A stretch of DNA of 64,000 nt, taken from assembly GCA_013001055.1 (NCBI GenBank), contig JABDNH010000014.1, positions 62,001-126,000 of the forward strand. The letters are read 5' to 3'. A program made the translations under genes and the position numbers. The notes beneath the pieces were generated by a model. That model saw only the letters and a program-made list of their open reading frames with translations. It did no database searches and had not been told where the DNA came from. Of the stretch, positions 1-9,430 are shown in pieces; positions within the stretch are counted from its first letter, which is position 1; the number at the start of each line of letters is the position of its first letter. Source of the DNA: Sphingomonas sp. (GTDB lineage: Bacteria; Pseudomonadota; Alphaproteobacteria; Sphingomonadales; Sphingomonadaceae).

Positions 1-756
1 CTCGAAAACGTGCTGCAGCAAGCGGGGCTGTCGGAGCATATCGACTATCTCACCGAAGTGTCGGTTGATGGTGATGAAGGCAAGTTGCGTCCCGATGCCG
101 TGGTTAACCTCCCCGGCGGGCGAAAGCTTGTGATCGACGCCAAGTGTTCGCTCAACGCCTATCTCGACGCGACCGATGAAGTCGACGACGAAGCGCGCGA
201 GCGTTTCCTGTCACAGCATCTTGCCTCGATGAAAAATCATGCCCAGCAGCTCGGGTCGAAGAGCTATTGGGCGCAATTCGATGATTCCGCCGATTATGTC
301 GTGATGTTCGTACCCGGCGAACATTTTCTTACGGCTGCGCTAGAGCAGGATTCAGGTCTCTGGGATTGGGCGTTCGAAAAGAAAGTGCTGTTGGCGACCC
401 CCACCAATCTCGTCGCCATCGCCCGCACCGTGGCCAGCGTATGGAACCAGGAACGGCTCAAGGAAAACGCCAAGGACATCGAGGCACTGGGCAAGGAACT
501 GCATGGCCGGATCGCCACGATGGCCGATCATGTGCTCAAGATGGGCAATCACCTGTCGCGTGCCAATGACAGCTACAATCGGATGGTGGGCAGCTTGGAA
601 AGCCAGGTGTTCACGCAAGCACGGCGGTTTGAAGAGCTGGGTTCGGGGAGCGCGAAGGAAATCGCGGAACCGGGCGTGGTCGAGGCAAGTCCGCGGCCAC
701 TGACTAAATTGTCGCCGCCGCCAAAAGGCGCCAACGATGGTGAAGACGCGGCCTAG
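1..756 (+). CDS. rmuC: DNA recombination protein RmuC, C-terminal part (5' end outside the window)
   Basis: The reading frame is open from the first base, so this is the C-terminal part of a longer protein. It carries the RmuC core: a stretch with LRPDAVVNLPGG and VIDAKCS, a PD-(D/E)XK-like nuclease fold signature, then FVPGEHFLTAAL and a helical tail. RmuC limits inversions and rearrangements at short repeats, probably as a nuclease in the cytoplasm. The last about 40 residues are Pro/Ala-rich and look disordered. Its TAG stop shares a CTAG tetranucleotide with the stop of the convergent lipoprotein gene. The family assignment is firm; biochemical function of the family is mostly inferred. 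Confidence 0.9.
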   Translation, partial: LENVLQQAGLSEHIDYLTEVSVDGDEGKLRPDAVVNLPGGRKLVIDAKCSLNAYLDATDEVDDEARERFLSQHLASMKNHAQQLGSKSYWAQFDDSADYVVMFVPGEHFLTAALEQDSGLWDWAFEKKVLLATPTNLVAIARTVASVWNQERLKENAKDIEALGKELHGRIATMADHVLKMGNHLSRANDSYNRMVGSLESQVFTQARRFEELGSGSAKEIAEPGVVEASPRPLTKLSPPPKGANDGEDAA

Positions 757-1508
757 TAGGTCTTGACCGCGGTCATCGTGCCGCGGGCATTGGCAAGCAC
801 GACCTGCGATCCCTCAACGCGGACGTCGATCGGGTCGGAAAGTATCGCAGCGCCTGCGGGTTCCATACTGTCGGAGGGGCAGGCCATTTTCGTAGACATG
901 ACCGGACCGACGTTAAGCGTGTTGCCGTCGAAGCCGTAATTGGCATTCATGCGGTTGCAGTCGAAATGGGCGTAGATGCGATTGGCCTCGAAGCGCAGTT
1001 CGTAGTTGCCGTCAGGCGATGTCGGCGTGCCGTTGATCGACACAATTCGCCAATTGGTGTTGGTCAGCGCATCGCTGTCCATCGCGGGCGACGTTGCGTT
1101 ATGATTTCCGCGCTCGTCCGTGGTTTCGAAGAAGCGCACCGGCGCGCCGCAACCGCGCCATTCCTGCGTCCCGATTTCGACGGTGACCGTATCGGGATAG
1201 GTGCGATCGCTCATGCCGTCGCTGCATCTGCGATCGATGATCGTCGCGCGGATGCGTTGGCCCTGATAGACGTCACCCAGACGCGGATCAGGAGTGTATG
1301 CAAAACTGCTATCCGACGCGGCATAGCCGTCCGCGTTGCGAAAGCGCATTTGTCCGTCTGAAATATCTAGCGACCAGAACGGTTCGTTGCCGATTGCGCG
1401 GTAAGGCTCGGCCATGCCGCTATCGGACCCGCCATAGGGGTCCTCATCATAACCGTTGGACATGCAGGCGGCGAGCGCGAGTGGCGCGAGGAGGGCAAGT
1501 TTCTTCAT
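753..1508 (-). CDS. META-domain (HslJ-like) outer-membrane lipoprotein
   Basis: A 251-residue lipoprotein starting with MKKLALLAPLALAAC, a short signal peptide with an LAAC lipobox, so the mature protein starts at about Cys15. Residues about 35-135 form a COG3650-like domain (IGNEPFWSLDI near its start). The C-terminal about 110 residues are a META/HslJ domain (LTNTNWRIVSING, then FDCNRMNANY). Such proteins are linked to envelope stress or heat-resistant phenotypes, but the activity is unknown. The open frame continues upstream of this ATG into the methyltransferase gene; the lipobox fixes the start here. It is the last gene of the leftward chvI operon, possibly by read-through. Confidence 0.85.
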   Translation of the reverse strand: MKKLALLAPLALAACMSNGYDEDPYGGSDSGMAEPYRAIGNEPFWSLDISDGQMRFRNADGYAASDSSFAYTPDPRLGDVYQGQRIRATIIDRRCSDGMSDRTYPDTVTVEIGTQEWRGCGAPVRFFETTDERGNHNATSPAMDSDALTNTNWRIVSINGTPTSPDGNYELRFEANRIYAHFDCNRMNANYGFDGNTLNVGPVMSTKMACPSDSMEPAGAAILSDPIDVRVEGSQVVLANARGTMTAVKTY

Positions 1509-1531
1509 GCCGCCGAAACGTTTGTCGGCGT

Positions 1532-2335
1532 CTAACGGTTCCGCCAGCTGGCGCGGATCTGGAATGCGGTGACGGCCGTGGCGACCGCTGCATTGAGGCT
1601 GTCGGCCCGCCCCGCCATCGGAATTTTGACGAGCAGGTCGCATTCGGCTTCATAAGCTTCGGGCAGCCCCTGGCTTTCGTTGCCGACCAGCAGGAAGCAG
1701 GGCGCGGCATAGGGCGCATCGAGATAGTCATGATCCGTCTGAAGGCTGGTGCCCACGAGCTGGCTGGGGCCGCTGCGCAGCCAGGGCACGAACTCCTCCC
1801 AGCTGGCCTGCGCAATCTGATTCGTGAAGAGCGCGCCCATCGATGCGCGCACCGCTTCCACGCTGAAAGGGTCGGCACTGTCGTCTACCAGAATCAGCCC
1901 GCCTGCGCCGACAGCATCGGCGGTGCGCAGCATGGTGCCGATATTTCCCGGATCGCGAATGCGTTCGCCAACGAACCATAGGTCAGCCTTGCTCCGGTCG
2001 ATTTCGGCAAGGCTCGTATCCGGCTGCTTGTAGGCGGCGACAAGACTCTGCGGATTATCCTTGCCCGTCATCTTCGAAAGGATGTCCGGACTGGTAAGAA
2101 TGGCATCGCCGCCGGCCGCTTCGGTTGCTTCGATGATCGAGGCTGCGAGAGGATGTTCCGCGCCCTTCGGCGCGAAAGCGATCAATTCGGGCAAGAAGCC
2201 TTCGTCGCGAGCCTCTGCGATGATGCGAAGTCCCTCGGCGAGAAACAGCCCTTCTGCGCGGCGGGCCTTCTTGTCGCGAAGCGCCCGAATGCGTTTTACG
2301 GTATCGTTGGAAAATGAGGTAATTTCGCGGGGCAT
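1532..2335 (-). CDS. TrmH/SpoU-family RNA 2'-O-methyltransferase
   Basis: A 267-residue SPOUT methyltransferase. An N-terminal substrate-binding region (KARRAEGLFLAEG) precedes the knotted catalytic domain, which shows the three SpoU motifs: RDPGNIGTMLRTADA, then LLVGNESQGLP, then SLNAAVATAV at the C-terminus. It should methylate a ribose in rRNA or tRNA with S-adenosylmethionine; RlmB- or TsnR-like roles cannot be separated by eye. The ATG shares its A with the TGA stop of the HPr gene (TGATG), so the two are translationally coupled. A TTG one codon upstream is a less likely start. Confidence 0.88.
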   Translation of the reverse strand: MPREITSFSNDTVKRIRALRDKKARRAEGLFLAEGLRIIAEARDEGFLPELIAFAPKGAEHPLAASIIEATEAAGGDAILTSPDILSKMTGKDNPQSLVAAYKQPDTSLAEIDRSKADLWFVGERIRDPGNIGTMLRTADAVGAGGLILVDDSADPFSVEAVRASMGALFTNQIAQASWEEFVPWLRSGPSQLVGTSLQTDHDYLDAPYAAPCFLLVGNESQGLPEAYEAECDLLVKIPMAGRADSLNAAVATAVTAFQIRASWRNR

Positions 2336-2616
2336 CAATCCTCCCCGAAACTGTCCTCGAACAGGCGCAATAGCTGCCGCAGTTGCGGGAGGGGTTCATC
2401 ACCCGTCACGTGCAGCGTCACCTTGTCACCCTTGGCGGCGCCCAGCATCATGATGCCCATGATCGACGTGCCGGGGACGCGATTGCCGTCCTTTTCGACC
2501 TCGATGGTATAGTCCTCGCCGATTTCGTGCACGAGATTGACGAGCTTGGCGCTCGCCCGGGCATGAAGCCCGCGACGATTTGTAACTTTGACAGTCTTTG
2601 CCTTGTGCGCGCTCAA
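2335..2616 (-). CDS. ptsH: HPr phosphocarrier protein of the phosphotransferase system
   Basis: A 93-residue HPr. His18 in GLHARASA is the residue phosphorylated by enzyme I. Ser51 in GTSIMGIMML matches the regulatory serine that HPr kinase modifies, and the kinase gene lies in the same operon. The start is a TTG overlapping the upstream TGA stop (TTGA). No enzyme I gene and no sugar permease (EIIB/EIIC) is seen in the window, so the cluster looks regulatory rather than for sugar transport, as in other alphaproteobacterial PTS clusters. Confidence 0.95.
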   Translation of the reverse strand: MSAHKAKTVKVTNRRGLHARASAKLVNLVHEIGEDYTIEVEKDGNRVPGTSIMGIMMLGAAKGDKVTLHVTGDEPLPQLRQLLRLFEDSFGED

Positions 2617-3020
2617 GCTGCAGCCTCGCCCAGTACTTCGGAAGCCACCGAGATGTATTTTCGACCGGCCTCACGCGCGGCCGTGACGGCTTCATGGACG
2701 CCCATCGATTTGCGGGCGCCTTCGAGGCGGATGAGCATGGGCAGGTTAATGCCGGCGATCACTTCGATGTTGTCGCCTTCCATCAGGCTGATGGCAAGAT
2801 TGGACGGGGTGCCACCGAACAGATCGGTGAGAATGATGACGCCTTCACCCTTGTCGACGGCCTTGATCGCGGCACCGATATCAGACCGACGGGCTTCCAT
2901 GTCGTCATCCGGGCCAATGCAAACACCTTCGATTGCATCTTGCGGGCCAACCACATGTTCCATCGCAGTGATGAATTCGGTCGCAAGCTGACCGTGGGTG
3001 ACCAAAACCAATCCAATCAT
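2613..3020 (-). CDS. PTS system mannose-type EIIA component
   Basis: A 135-residue EIIA(Man) domain. It opens with MIGLVLVTHGQLA, where His9 is the phosphoryl acceptor, and carries the LTDLFGGTPSN loop typical of the family. It would accept phosphate from HPr. With no partner EIIB/C nearby, its output is probably regulatory. The gene sits six bases after rapZ and overlaps the HPr gene by four bases. Confidence 0.93.
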   Translation of the reverse strand: MIGLVLVTHGQLATEFITAMEHVVGPQDAIEGVCIGPDDDMEARRSDIGAAIKAVDKGEGVIILTDLFGGTPSNLAISLMEGDNIEVIAGINLPMLIRLEGARKSMGVHEAVTAAREAGRKYISVASEVLGEAAA

Positions 3021-3026
3021 AAGATA

Positions 3027-3938
3027 TTATCCGTCAAATCCATCCATCCCTGCGCCAGGCATCGACTCGATGCTATCACTTGGCGCTGATTTTAAATCGC
3101 GATGGCGGACATTGACCGTCAGTCCCGATTTTTGCAGCCTTTCCGCCATTTCCGCGGCTGCTGCAACCGACCGATGGCGTCCCCCGGTACAGCCGAACGC
3201 AACCGTTAGATAATGTTTTCCGGCGGCGCCATAGCGCGGAATGAGGTCCAAGACCAACTCCTCTATCCGGTCAAGAGTTTGTGACCATGCCGGATCCTTG
3301 CTGACATGCGCCTGAACCGGCGCGTCAAGTCCGGTAAGCGGACGCAGTTCCTCGATCCAATGCGGATTGTCGATGAAACGCATGTCGAACATCAGGTCGG
3401 CTGTTCGCGACGCACCGCGGGCAAAACCGAAACTGCCGATGGTGACGACGGGGTCAGTGTTGGCGCTGGCGTAGCGGCGCTTGAGTTCGTCCCGCAGTTC
3501 TGCGGGCTTCATGTCGGTCGTGTCGATAATCTGGTCGGCGGCCTGTCGCAGCGGCGCGGTCAGCGTCCGTTCGAGTGCAATGCCGTCTTCGGCTGGCCGA
3601 TCCTGCGCCATGGGATGCCGCCGCCGCGTTTCGTCATACCGTCGGATCAGTTCGGTGCCGGCACAGTCCAGATAGAGGATTTCCGGCGTGACCCCCTCCA
3701 GGCTTGCAATCTTTCCGACCAGCTTGTCGGGATTGAACCCGCGCGAACGAACGTCCATGCCGACGGCCATCGGGCTGATATCATCGCCGCGAAAGTCTGT
3801 TCCCGACACGTAGCGCTTCATCAGTCCCAGTGGCAGATTGTCGACCACATCCCATCCCCAATCCTCAAGCGCGTCGAGGACCGAGCTTTTGCCGGCGCCC
3901 GACATGCCGGTGACAAGGAGGAATCGGGGAGTCGCCAT
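3027..3938 (-). CDS. rapZ: RNase adapter protein RapZ (YvcJ family nucleotide-binding protein)
   Basis: A 303-residue protein with a Walker A motif at residues 11-19 (GMSGAGKSS), followed by WDVVDNLP. The conserved C-terminal domain contains FGCTGGRHRSV. In E. coli RapZ binds small RNAs and directs RNase E to control glucosamine synthesis; in other bacteria the role of this family is less clear. The open frame extends 40 codons upstream into hprK, but MATPRFLLVTG is the family N-terminus and leaves a four-base gap after hprK. Its place between hprK and EIIA/HPr is conserved in alphaproteobacteria. Confidence 0.93.
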   Translation of the reverse strand: MATPRFLLVTGMSGAGKSSVLDALEDWGWDVVDNLPLGLMKRYVSGTDFRGDDISPMAVGMDVRSRGFNPDKLVGKIASLEGVTPEILYLDCAGTELIRRYDETRRRHPMAQDRPAEDGIALERTLTAPLRQAADQIIDTTDMKPAELRDELKRRYASANTDPVVTIGSFGFARGASRTADLMFDMRFIDNPHWIEELRPLTGLDAPVQAHVSKDPAWSQTLDRIEELVLDLIPRYGAAGKHYLTVAFGCTGGRHRSVAAAAEMAERLQKSGLTVNVRHRDLKSAPSDSIESMPGAGMDGFDG

Positions 3939-3942
3939 GGCG

Positions 3943-4377
3943 CTAGAACTGGAGCCCGATTCTGTCGAGCGCGAGTTTTGCCTTGGCCGCTGCCGACGCG
4001 TCGCTGGCCACCAGGGCGATACGCGGCAGCGATATGCCCAGGATGGTTTCGCAATCATTTTCGTCGGGCATGCGCAGCGGCGTTTCCGACAAGTCGACGA
4101 ACAAGGCGACGGGCATGTCGGGACGGTGGGCGACTTCGATGATACCGAGCCCCCGCACCTCCATCTTGCCGGCTATGGAGGGAGGCGGTGCCGCGATCAA
4201 TTGCTCGTCCTTGACCGACAGGATTACCTGGTCATCGCTAACAAGTTCAAAATCATCGTCCATAAGTCGCAGCGCCAGGTCGGATTTGCCCGACCCCGAT
4301 GGCCCCGACAGTAGCAAGGCGCGCCCACCGCGCCCCACGCAAGTCGCGTGCCGCAGTTCGGTCGACAGTCGCGTCAT
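3943..4377 (-). CDS. hprK: HPr kinase/phosphorylase, short alphaproteobacterial form
   Basis: A 144-residue protein covering only the C-terminal kinase domain of HprK; the Firmicutes enzyme is about 310 residues with an extra N-terminal domain. The Walker A loop is GPSGSGKSD at residues 25-33. DDDFELVSDDQ and GKMEVRGLGII follow, the latter being the HprK signature. It would phosphorylate and dephosphorylate the HPr serine. It overlaps chvG by four bases (ATGA), linking carbon/nitrogen PTS signalling to the ChvG-ChvI system. Confidence 0.92.
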   Translation of the reverse strand: MTRLSTELRHATCVGRGGRALLLSGPSGSGKSDLALRLMDDDFELVSDDQVILSVKDEQLIAAPPPSIAGKMEVRGLGIIEVAHRPDMPVALFVDLSETPLRMPDENDCETILGISLPRIALVASDASAAAKAKLALDRIGLQF

Positions 4378-5933
4378 TCACTTCCCCATGCGGGCAGGCG
4401 CAACGCAAAGATGGCGCCTGGCTTTCCGTCGGTGCGATCCATGATCCCGATCCGACCTTCATGGGCTTTCACGATGGCTGCCGCGATAGCAAGCCCAAGA
4501 CCGGAATGACGTCCAAAGTCTTCCGATTCGGGACGGCGAGAATGGAAGCGCTTGAAAATTGCCTCGCGCTCGTCGTCCGGCACGCCGGGCCCCTCGTCGG
4601 TGACGGCAACCCTGATCTCATCGCCGATCCGTCTCGCGTCCACGGTCACGCTACTTTTTGGCGGCGCAAACGACATAGCGTTGTCGATCAGATTGTCGAT
4701 CACGCGGGCAAGACGGCTTTCGTCACCGACAACCATCAGCGATCCTGCTTCGGGTCGGTTGCAGGTAAGCTTGATATCGCCGAGTTCGCGGCGTTCCTGC
4801 CAGCTCGCCACCATCTGGCAAGCGATCATCCCCATATCGACCCTCTCGAATTGCGCGCGCGCCATGTCGGCATCGGTGCGTGCCGCCTCGGCAATGTCGC
4901 CAACCAGCCGGTCGAGTCGAACGACGTCCTGCCGGACGACATCGAGCAATTTCGCGCGCAGGGAGGGGTCCTCGATATGGTCGAGACCGTCGACCGCGCT
5001 GCGCAGTGAGGCGAGGGGGTTCTTGAGTTCGTGCGCCACGTCGGCGGCAAAGGCATCCATCTGGTCGATGCGAGCGGACAGCGACTGGCTCATGTCGCTG
5101 ATTGATCGCGCCAGCTGGCCGATTTCGTCGCGGCGTGACGGCAGGCGCGGCACCTTCACTTCGCGCGCACGACCAAGCCGGACGCGGTGCGCTGCGACGG
5201 CGATGTGGCGCAAGGGACGGGCAATTGTGCGGGCAAGGAAGAGGCTGAGCAGCACCGACAGGATCGTTGCCGCCAGCAAGGCCAGCGCAAGGCTGGCGCG
5301 CTCACGGCGGACGATGTCGGTATAGTCGCGGTCGTTGATCGTCGCGAGCACGACGGTGTCGTCATTGGTCCGCGCTGCGGCTGAAAAGACCGGAGTACGT
5401 TCGGGCGCCTCGCGTTCGAACGTCGCGATACCGGTTTCCCGCGATGCGGCGATCTCAGGCCAGGATGCCGCAACGTCTACCTCAGGTTCGATGAAACGCT
5501 CGATCGGATCGGCGCCGACGACAGCGTTGAACGCGCGGTCGATGATCCGTGCGGCATCGAGCGTCCACGGTTGCTCGGCCGGATCGCGGAGCCGATAGGT
5601 CGGTCCGACCACATTCCAGCTGTCTGCCAGTTTCTCGCCGTTCGGCCCGTATAGTCGCAGCCGCGTGCCATTTGCGGCGCCGATTGCGGCCAACAGGGAT
5701 TCGCGCTCATCCACCGGCACGCGAACGCTCGCTTCCGCGGCCGATTGTGCCTTGTTGGCAAGCTGGCCGACGCGCTCGTCGCGCAGCTGGTTGCGATAGG
5801 TGTCGAGCCATATCACCGTCAGCGCAAGCGTCAGGAGGGTGAACAGGTTCAGCGCGAGAATACGGTGGACGAGGGTGAACCGCCGCGACCATCGCAACTT
5901 GCCAACATTTGCGTCTTTTAGTCGCGGGGTCAT
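4374..5933 (-). CDS. chvG: ChvG/ExoS-type sensor histidine kinase
   Basis: A 519-residue membrane kinase. Transmembrane segments at about residues 25-45 and 212-235 flank a periplasmic sensor of about 165 residues. A HAMP domain follows, then the H-box [12 protein letters not shown] with His301 as phospho-acceptor, and an ATPase domain with DNLIDNA, DEGPGVP and [10 protein letters not shown]. In rhizobia ChvG senses acidity or envelope signals and phosphorylates ChvI. The flanking genes (chvI, hprK, pckA across the divergent promoter) match the known alphaproteobacterial arrangement, which supports this identity over other OmpR-type kinases. Confidence 0.9.
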   Translation of the reverse strand: MTPRLKDANVGKLRWSRRFTLVHRILALNLFTLLTLALTVIWLDTYRNQLRDERVGQLANKAQSAAEASVRVPVDERESLLAAIGAANGTRLRLYGPNGEKLADSWNVVGPTYRLRDPAEQPWTLDAARIIDRAFNAVVGADPIERFIEPEVDVAASWPEIAASRETGIATFEREAPERTPVFSAAARTNDDTVVLATINDRDYTDIVRRERASLALALLAATILSVLLSLFLARTIARPLRHIAVAAHRVRLGRAREVKVPRLPSRRDEIGQLARSISDMSQSLSARIDQMDAFAADVAHELKNPLASLRSAVDGLDHIEDPSLRAKLLDVVRQDVVRLDRLVGDIAEAARTDADMARAQFERVDMGMIACQMVASWQERRELGDIKLTCNRPEAGSLMVVGDESRLARVIDNLIDNAMSFAPPKSSVTVDARRIGDEIRVAVTDEGPGVPDDEREAIFKRFHSRRPESEDFGRHSGLGLAIAAAIVKAHEGRIGIMDRTDGKPGAIFALRLPAWGSE

Positions 5934-6652
5934 TCTTCGCCGAAGCGATAGCCGACGCCGTACAGCGTCTCGATCATATCGAAATTCCCGTCCACGGCGC
6001 GGAACTTCTTGCGGATACGTTTGATGTGACTGTCGATCGTGCGATCATCGACATAGACGTCGTCCTTATAGGCGACATCGAGCAATTGGTTGCGCGACTT
6101 GACCACGCCAGGACGCTGCGCGAGCGCTTCCAGGATAAGGAATTCGGTGACTGTCAGGGTGACGTTCTTGTCATCCCATTTGATTTTATGGCGGGCTGGA
6201 TCCATCGACAGGCGCCCGCGCTCGAGAAGAGGTACGCGTTCTTCCTCGTCATCGCCATTGCTGCCTTCTGCAGCAAGCTTCTGGCGGCGCAGGATTGCCT
6301 TGATGCGCGCAATCAGGAGGCGCTGCGAAAACGGCTTGGTGATATAATCGTCGGCACCCATGGCGAGGCCGAGCGCCTCATCGGTTTCCTCATCCTTGGA
6401 GGTGAGGAAGATAACCGGCAATGTGCCGAGCGCGCCGCCGGCTTCGCGTACCTTTTCCAGTAATTGGAGGCCATCCATTCCCGGCATCTTGATATCGAAG
6501 ACCGCGAGGTCGGGTGCATTGTCACGCAGCGCCTTCAATGCCGAATCACCATCGCTATAGACGCGGGTGACGAACCCCTCGGCTTGCAGGGCGATCGAGA
6601 CGGAGGTCAGGATATTGCGGTCGTCATCGACCAACGCGATCGTGTCGCTCAA
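5930..6652 (-). CDS. chvI: ChvI-type response regulator (OmpR family)
   Basis: A 240-residue regulator. The receiver domain has an acidic cluster at residues 9-11 and phospho-acceptor Asp53 in [11 protein letters not shown]. The C-terminal winged helix ends with [16 protein letters not shown] and YGVGYRFG. The start is TTG with a good Shine-Dalgarno (GAGGA) about eight bases upstream. It overlaps chvG by four bases. It heads the leftward operon and is divergent from pckA, a frequent ChvI-linked target in alphaproteobacteria. Confidence 0.92.
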   Translation of the reverse strand: MSDTIALVDDDRNILTSVSIALQAEGFVTRVYSDGDSALKALRDNAPDLAVFDIKMPGMDGLQLLEKVREAGGALGTLPVIFLTSKDEETDEALGLAMGADDYITKPFSQRLLIARIKAILRRQKLAAEGSNGDDEEERVPLLERGRLSMDPARHKIKWDDKNVTLTVTEFLILEALAQRPGVVKSRNQLLDVAYKDDVYVDDRTIDSHIKRIRKKFRAVDGNFDMIETLYGVGYRFGEE

Positions 6653-6725
6653 CGCTTTTCCTCTTGGTTCAGGCTGGAATGGTGTAGCCGCACGGCAGTT
6701 TGTTTAGCAAGAATGCGAGAGGCTT

Positions 6726-6754
6726 TTGACGAGGGTGTGGGGCCTCGCTATAGC
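6726..6754 (+). promoter_or_regulatory. Sigma-70-type promoter for pckA
   Basis: TTGACG at 6726-6731 and TATAGC at 6749-6754 are separated by exactly 17 bases. This predicts a transcript start near 6761 and a leader of about 70 bases before the GTG start of pckA. It lies in the 178-base divergent gap shared with chvI, so ChvI or another regulator could act here. I saw no clear ChvI direct repeat. Confidence 0.65.
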
Positions 6755-6830
6755 CCGCTCATGCATACGTATGCCCTGCCCGCCTTTGCCAAGGGGCAGT
6801 CGGGGCACGGACAATCGAAAGGAATTTTGC

Positions 6831-8441
6831 GTGACCGAGCGGACGCCTGTCTATGGTCTGGACCAGCAGGGTATCTCCACTTCTGCTGACATTCACTGGA
6901 ATCTCGAACGTGCGCCGCTGGTAGAAACCGCGATCCGTCGCGGCGAGGGCGAACTGGCCAAGCATGGCCCGATCGTCGTGAAAACCGGCAAGCACACCGG
7001 CCGCAGCGCGAATGACAAGTTCACCGTCAAGGACAGCGTGAGCGAAGACACGGTTTGGTGGGGCAAGACCAATGTCCCCATGTCCGAAGAGCATTTTGCC
7101 AACCTGCGCGCCGACTTCATGGATGCCTTGAAAGACAAGGGAACGTTGTTCGTCGCCGATCTCTACGGCGGTTCGCAGCCCGAACATCGCGTCAATGTGC
7201 GTGTGATCAACGAATATGCGTGGCACAACCTGTTCATCCGCACGATGCTGGTGCGCCCCGATGCGTCGGAACTTGCAGACTTCATGCCCGAATACACGAT
7301 TATCGACCTGCCGAGCTTCCGCGCCGATCCCGAGCGCCATGGTACGCGCAGCGAAACCGTGATCGCCGTATCGCTGAAGGAAAAGCTGATCCTCATCGGC
7401 GGCACCGAATATGGCGGCGAGATGAAGAAATCGGTCTTCGGTCTTCTGAACTTCCTTCTTCCTGAAAAGGGCATCATGCCGATGCATTGCTCGGCCAATA
7501 TCGGGAAGGATGGCGATACCGCGATCTTCTTCGGTCTATCGGGCACCGGCAAGACAACCTTGTCGGCCGATCCCAACCGCACGCTAATTGGCGATGATGA
7601 ACATGGCTGGTCGGACAGCGCGGTCTTCAACTTCGAAGGCGGCTGCTATGCCAAGATGATCCGCCTGTCCGAAGAGGCCGAGCCCGAAATCTACGGGACT
7701 ACCCGCAAGTTCGGCACCATTCTCGAAAACGTCGTCATGGATCCGGTCACGCGCGAGCTCGACTTCGACGATGCAACGCTCGCCGAGAATAGCCGCGGCG
7801 CCTATCCGATCGACTACATCCCGAATACGTCGGAAGAGAATCTGGGCCCGGTGCCCAAGACGATCATCATGCTGACCGCCGATGCGTTCGGCGTGCTGCC
7901 GCCGATTGCGCGGCTGACGCCCGACCAGGCGATGTATCACTTCCTGTCAGGTTATACCGCCAAGGTCGCGGGAACCGAGATCGGCGTAACCGAACCAGAA
8001 GCAACCTTTTCGACCTGCTTTGGCGCACCATTCATGCCGCGCCATCCCACCGTCTACGGCAACCTCCTCAAGGAACGTATCGCCAAGGGCGGCGTGACCG
8101 TATGGCTCGTCAATACGGGCTGGACAGGCGGCAAGTACGGCGTTGGCAATCGCATGCCGATCAAGGCGACCCGCGCGCTGCTCAACGCCGCGCTCGACGG
8201 CAGCCTCAACGATGTCGAGTTCCGCAAGGATCCCAACTTTGGCTTCGAAGTTCCGGTGTCGGTGCCCGATGTCGATGACAGCATTCTCGAACCGCGCGAA
8301 ACGTGGGCCGACAAGGACGCCTATGACGCCACGGCGGCCAAGCTGGTCGATCTGTTCAATGAAAATTTCGCGATCTTTGCGGATCACGTGGACCAAGGGG
8401 TGCGCGAAGCCGGCCCCGTGGGCCAACCCGCAAACGCGTAA
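6831..8441 (+). CDS. pckA: Phosphoenolpyruvate carboxykinase (ATP)
   Basis: A 536-residue enzyme converting oxaloacetate and ATP to phosphoenolpyruvate in gluconeogenesis. The phosphate loop [14 protein letters not shown] lies near residue 235, preceded by [26 protein letters not shown] and [15 protein letters not shown] are further family blocks. The open frame runs 35 codons further up, but GTG 6831 has a GAAAGGA Shine-Dalgarno about eight bases ahead and gives the family N-terminus, and the predicted promoter overlaps the longer version. Length is normal. Confidence 0.95.
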   Translation: MTERTPVYGLDQQGISTSADIHWNLERAPLVETAIRRGEGELAKHGPIVVKTGKHTGRSANDKFTVKDSVSEDTVWWGKTNVPMSEEHFANLRADFMDALKDKGTLFVADLYGGSQPEHRVNVRVINEYAWHNLFIRTMLVRPDASELADFMPEYTIIDLPSFRADPERHGTRSETVIAVSLKEKLILIGGTEYGGEMKKSVFGLLNFLLPEKGIMPMHCSANIGKDGDTAIFFGLSGTGKTTLSADPNRTLIGDDEHGWSDSAVFNFEGGCYAKMIRLSEEAEPEIYGTTRKFGTILENVVMDPVTRELDFDDATLAENSRGAYPIDYIPNTSEENLGPVPKTIIMLTADAFGVLPPIARLTPDQAMYHFLSGYTAKVAGTEIGVTEPEATFSTCFGAPFMPRHPTVYGNLLKERIAKGGVTVWLVNTGWTGGKYGVGNRMPIKATRALLNAALDGSLNDVEFRKDPNFGFEVPVSVPDVDDSILEPRETWADKDAYDATAAKLVDLFNENFAIFADHVDQGVREAGPVGQPANA

Positions 8442-8482
8442 CCGGTCGGTCATCGGCCGGGGCTTAGGAGAGGACCCGGTCG

Positions 8483-8929
8483 ATGACCACCTATCCCGTA
8501 CGACTGTTCGTTACCGACGAGGACATCGCCCATCTGGGGGAGGGATTGCTCGCGTGCACGCTGACGCGATCAGAGTGGACTCACGAGGCGCATCTGGGCG
8601 CAACGGCCTATCTGGTGTTGCGGCGGCCTGACGTCGATCTTGAAGCGAAGCTGCCGGGGCTGATCCGACGCTTTAACGAAAGCGTTGGCGGCATTAATGA
8701 CGACACGCAGGGTTACCACGATACCGTAACTAAGGCCTATCTCGCAGGCGTACGCGCGTTCCTTGCGACGCGGCCAAAAGAAGAGTCGCTCACGACCAGC
8801 GTGAACGCCCTTCTGGTGTCGCCGGTAGGCCGGCGCGACTGGCCCTTGAAATTCTATTCAGACGACCGGCTGTTTTCAGTCGAGGCCCGCCGCGGCTTCA
8901 TCGCGCCTGACCTGAAACAGCTTCCCTAA
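8483..8929 (+). CDS. Conserved-looking hypothetical protein with WTHEAHLG and GYHDT motifs
   Basis: A 148-residue soluble protein with no signal peptide or membrane segment. I do not recognise a named family. Its clearest features are WTHEAHLGATAY (His separated by two from a second His) near residue 33 and GYHDTVTKAYL near residue 75, which together look like a possible metal site. RRDWPLKFYSDDRLFS follows near the C-terminus. An AGGAGAGG ribosome site lies about seven bases upstream of the ATG. Its stop is one base from the stop of the convergent DUF3597 gene. Function unknown. Confidence 0.75.
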   Translation: MTTYPVRLFVTDEDIAHLGEGLLACTLTRSEWTHEAHLGATAYLVLRRPDVDLEAKLPGLIRRFNESVGGINDDTQGYHDTVTKAYLAGVRAFLATRPKEESLTTSVNALLVSPVGRRDWPLKFYSDDRLFSVEARRGFIAPDLKQLP

Positions 8930-8930
8930 G

Positions 8931-9308
8931 CTACATTAGTTCCTTTGGAACACGGCCACCATTTTCAGCGAGTTCCTGCATGACCCGCTTGTGGAGCCAG
9001 ATATTGTCTTCGGCCGTGCCGGAATAGTCGGTACGGCCCATTTCCTGGGCGAGTTCCTTGCGGTTTTCATAGCTGGGGTCGAGGTTGACCAGCTTCATCA
9101 GGTCAACGATCGAGGTGCGCCAGTTTAGTTCCTGCTCGACGCCTTTCGACCGCATTTCGAGCACATTTTCGATGTCGACGGTTTGCAGTGCGAGCGAAAC
9201 GTCACCGTCCTTGTTGCGCGTGATGGGGGTGGGGTTGGCTTCCGGCGCGTCTTGCGCTTCTGCCTTGCGCCCAAAAATCGCGTCCTTGATCTTGCTGAAA
9301 ATGCCCAT
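8931..9308 (-). CDS. DUF3597 domain-containing protein
   Basis: A 125-residue cytoplasmic protein. An N-terminal MGIFSKIKDAIFG amphipathic stretch and a variable linker precede the DUF3597 domain (VDIENVLEMRSKG, NWRTSIVDLMKLV, NRKELAQEMG, NIWLHKRVMQEL), a small helical module like that in LysM-linked proteins. The role is unknown. A strong AGGAGG site lies about six bases before the ATG. It may be transcribed from its own promoter or from the qmcA-nfeD unit; a perfect nine-base-pair hairpin lies between. Confidence 0.85.
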   Translation of the reverse strand: MGIFSKIKDAIFGRKAEAQDAPEANPTPITRNKDGDVSLALQTVDIENVLEMRSKGVEQELNWRTSIVDLMKLVNLDPSYENRKELAQEMGRTDYSGTAEDNIWLHKRVMQELAENGGRVPKELM

Positions 9309-9335
9309 TGTGTTTCCTCCTGCAGTAATGCGGCG

Positions 9336-9356
9336 AGAGGTCGACTTTCGACCTCT
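9336..9356 (-). terminator. Short perfect hairpin in the leader of the DUF3597 gene
   Basis: AGAGGTCGA and TCGACCTCT form a nine-base-pair stem around a three-base loop. It lies between the nfeD stop and the DUF3597 start. No T-run follows on the minus strand, so it is a weak terminator candidate or an mRNA-stability element. Confidence 0.3.
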
Positions 9357-9430
9357 TCAAGCGCTCGAGTGCAGGGGGTCAACGCACGACGACGCTGATT
9401 GTTGGGACGTTTAGTGGTTTTTGTTTTCGA

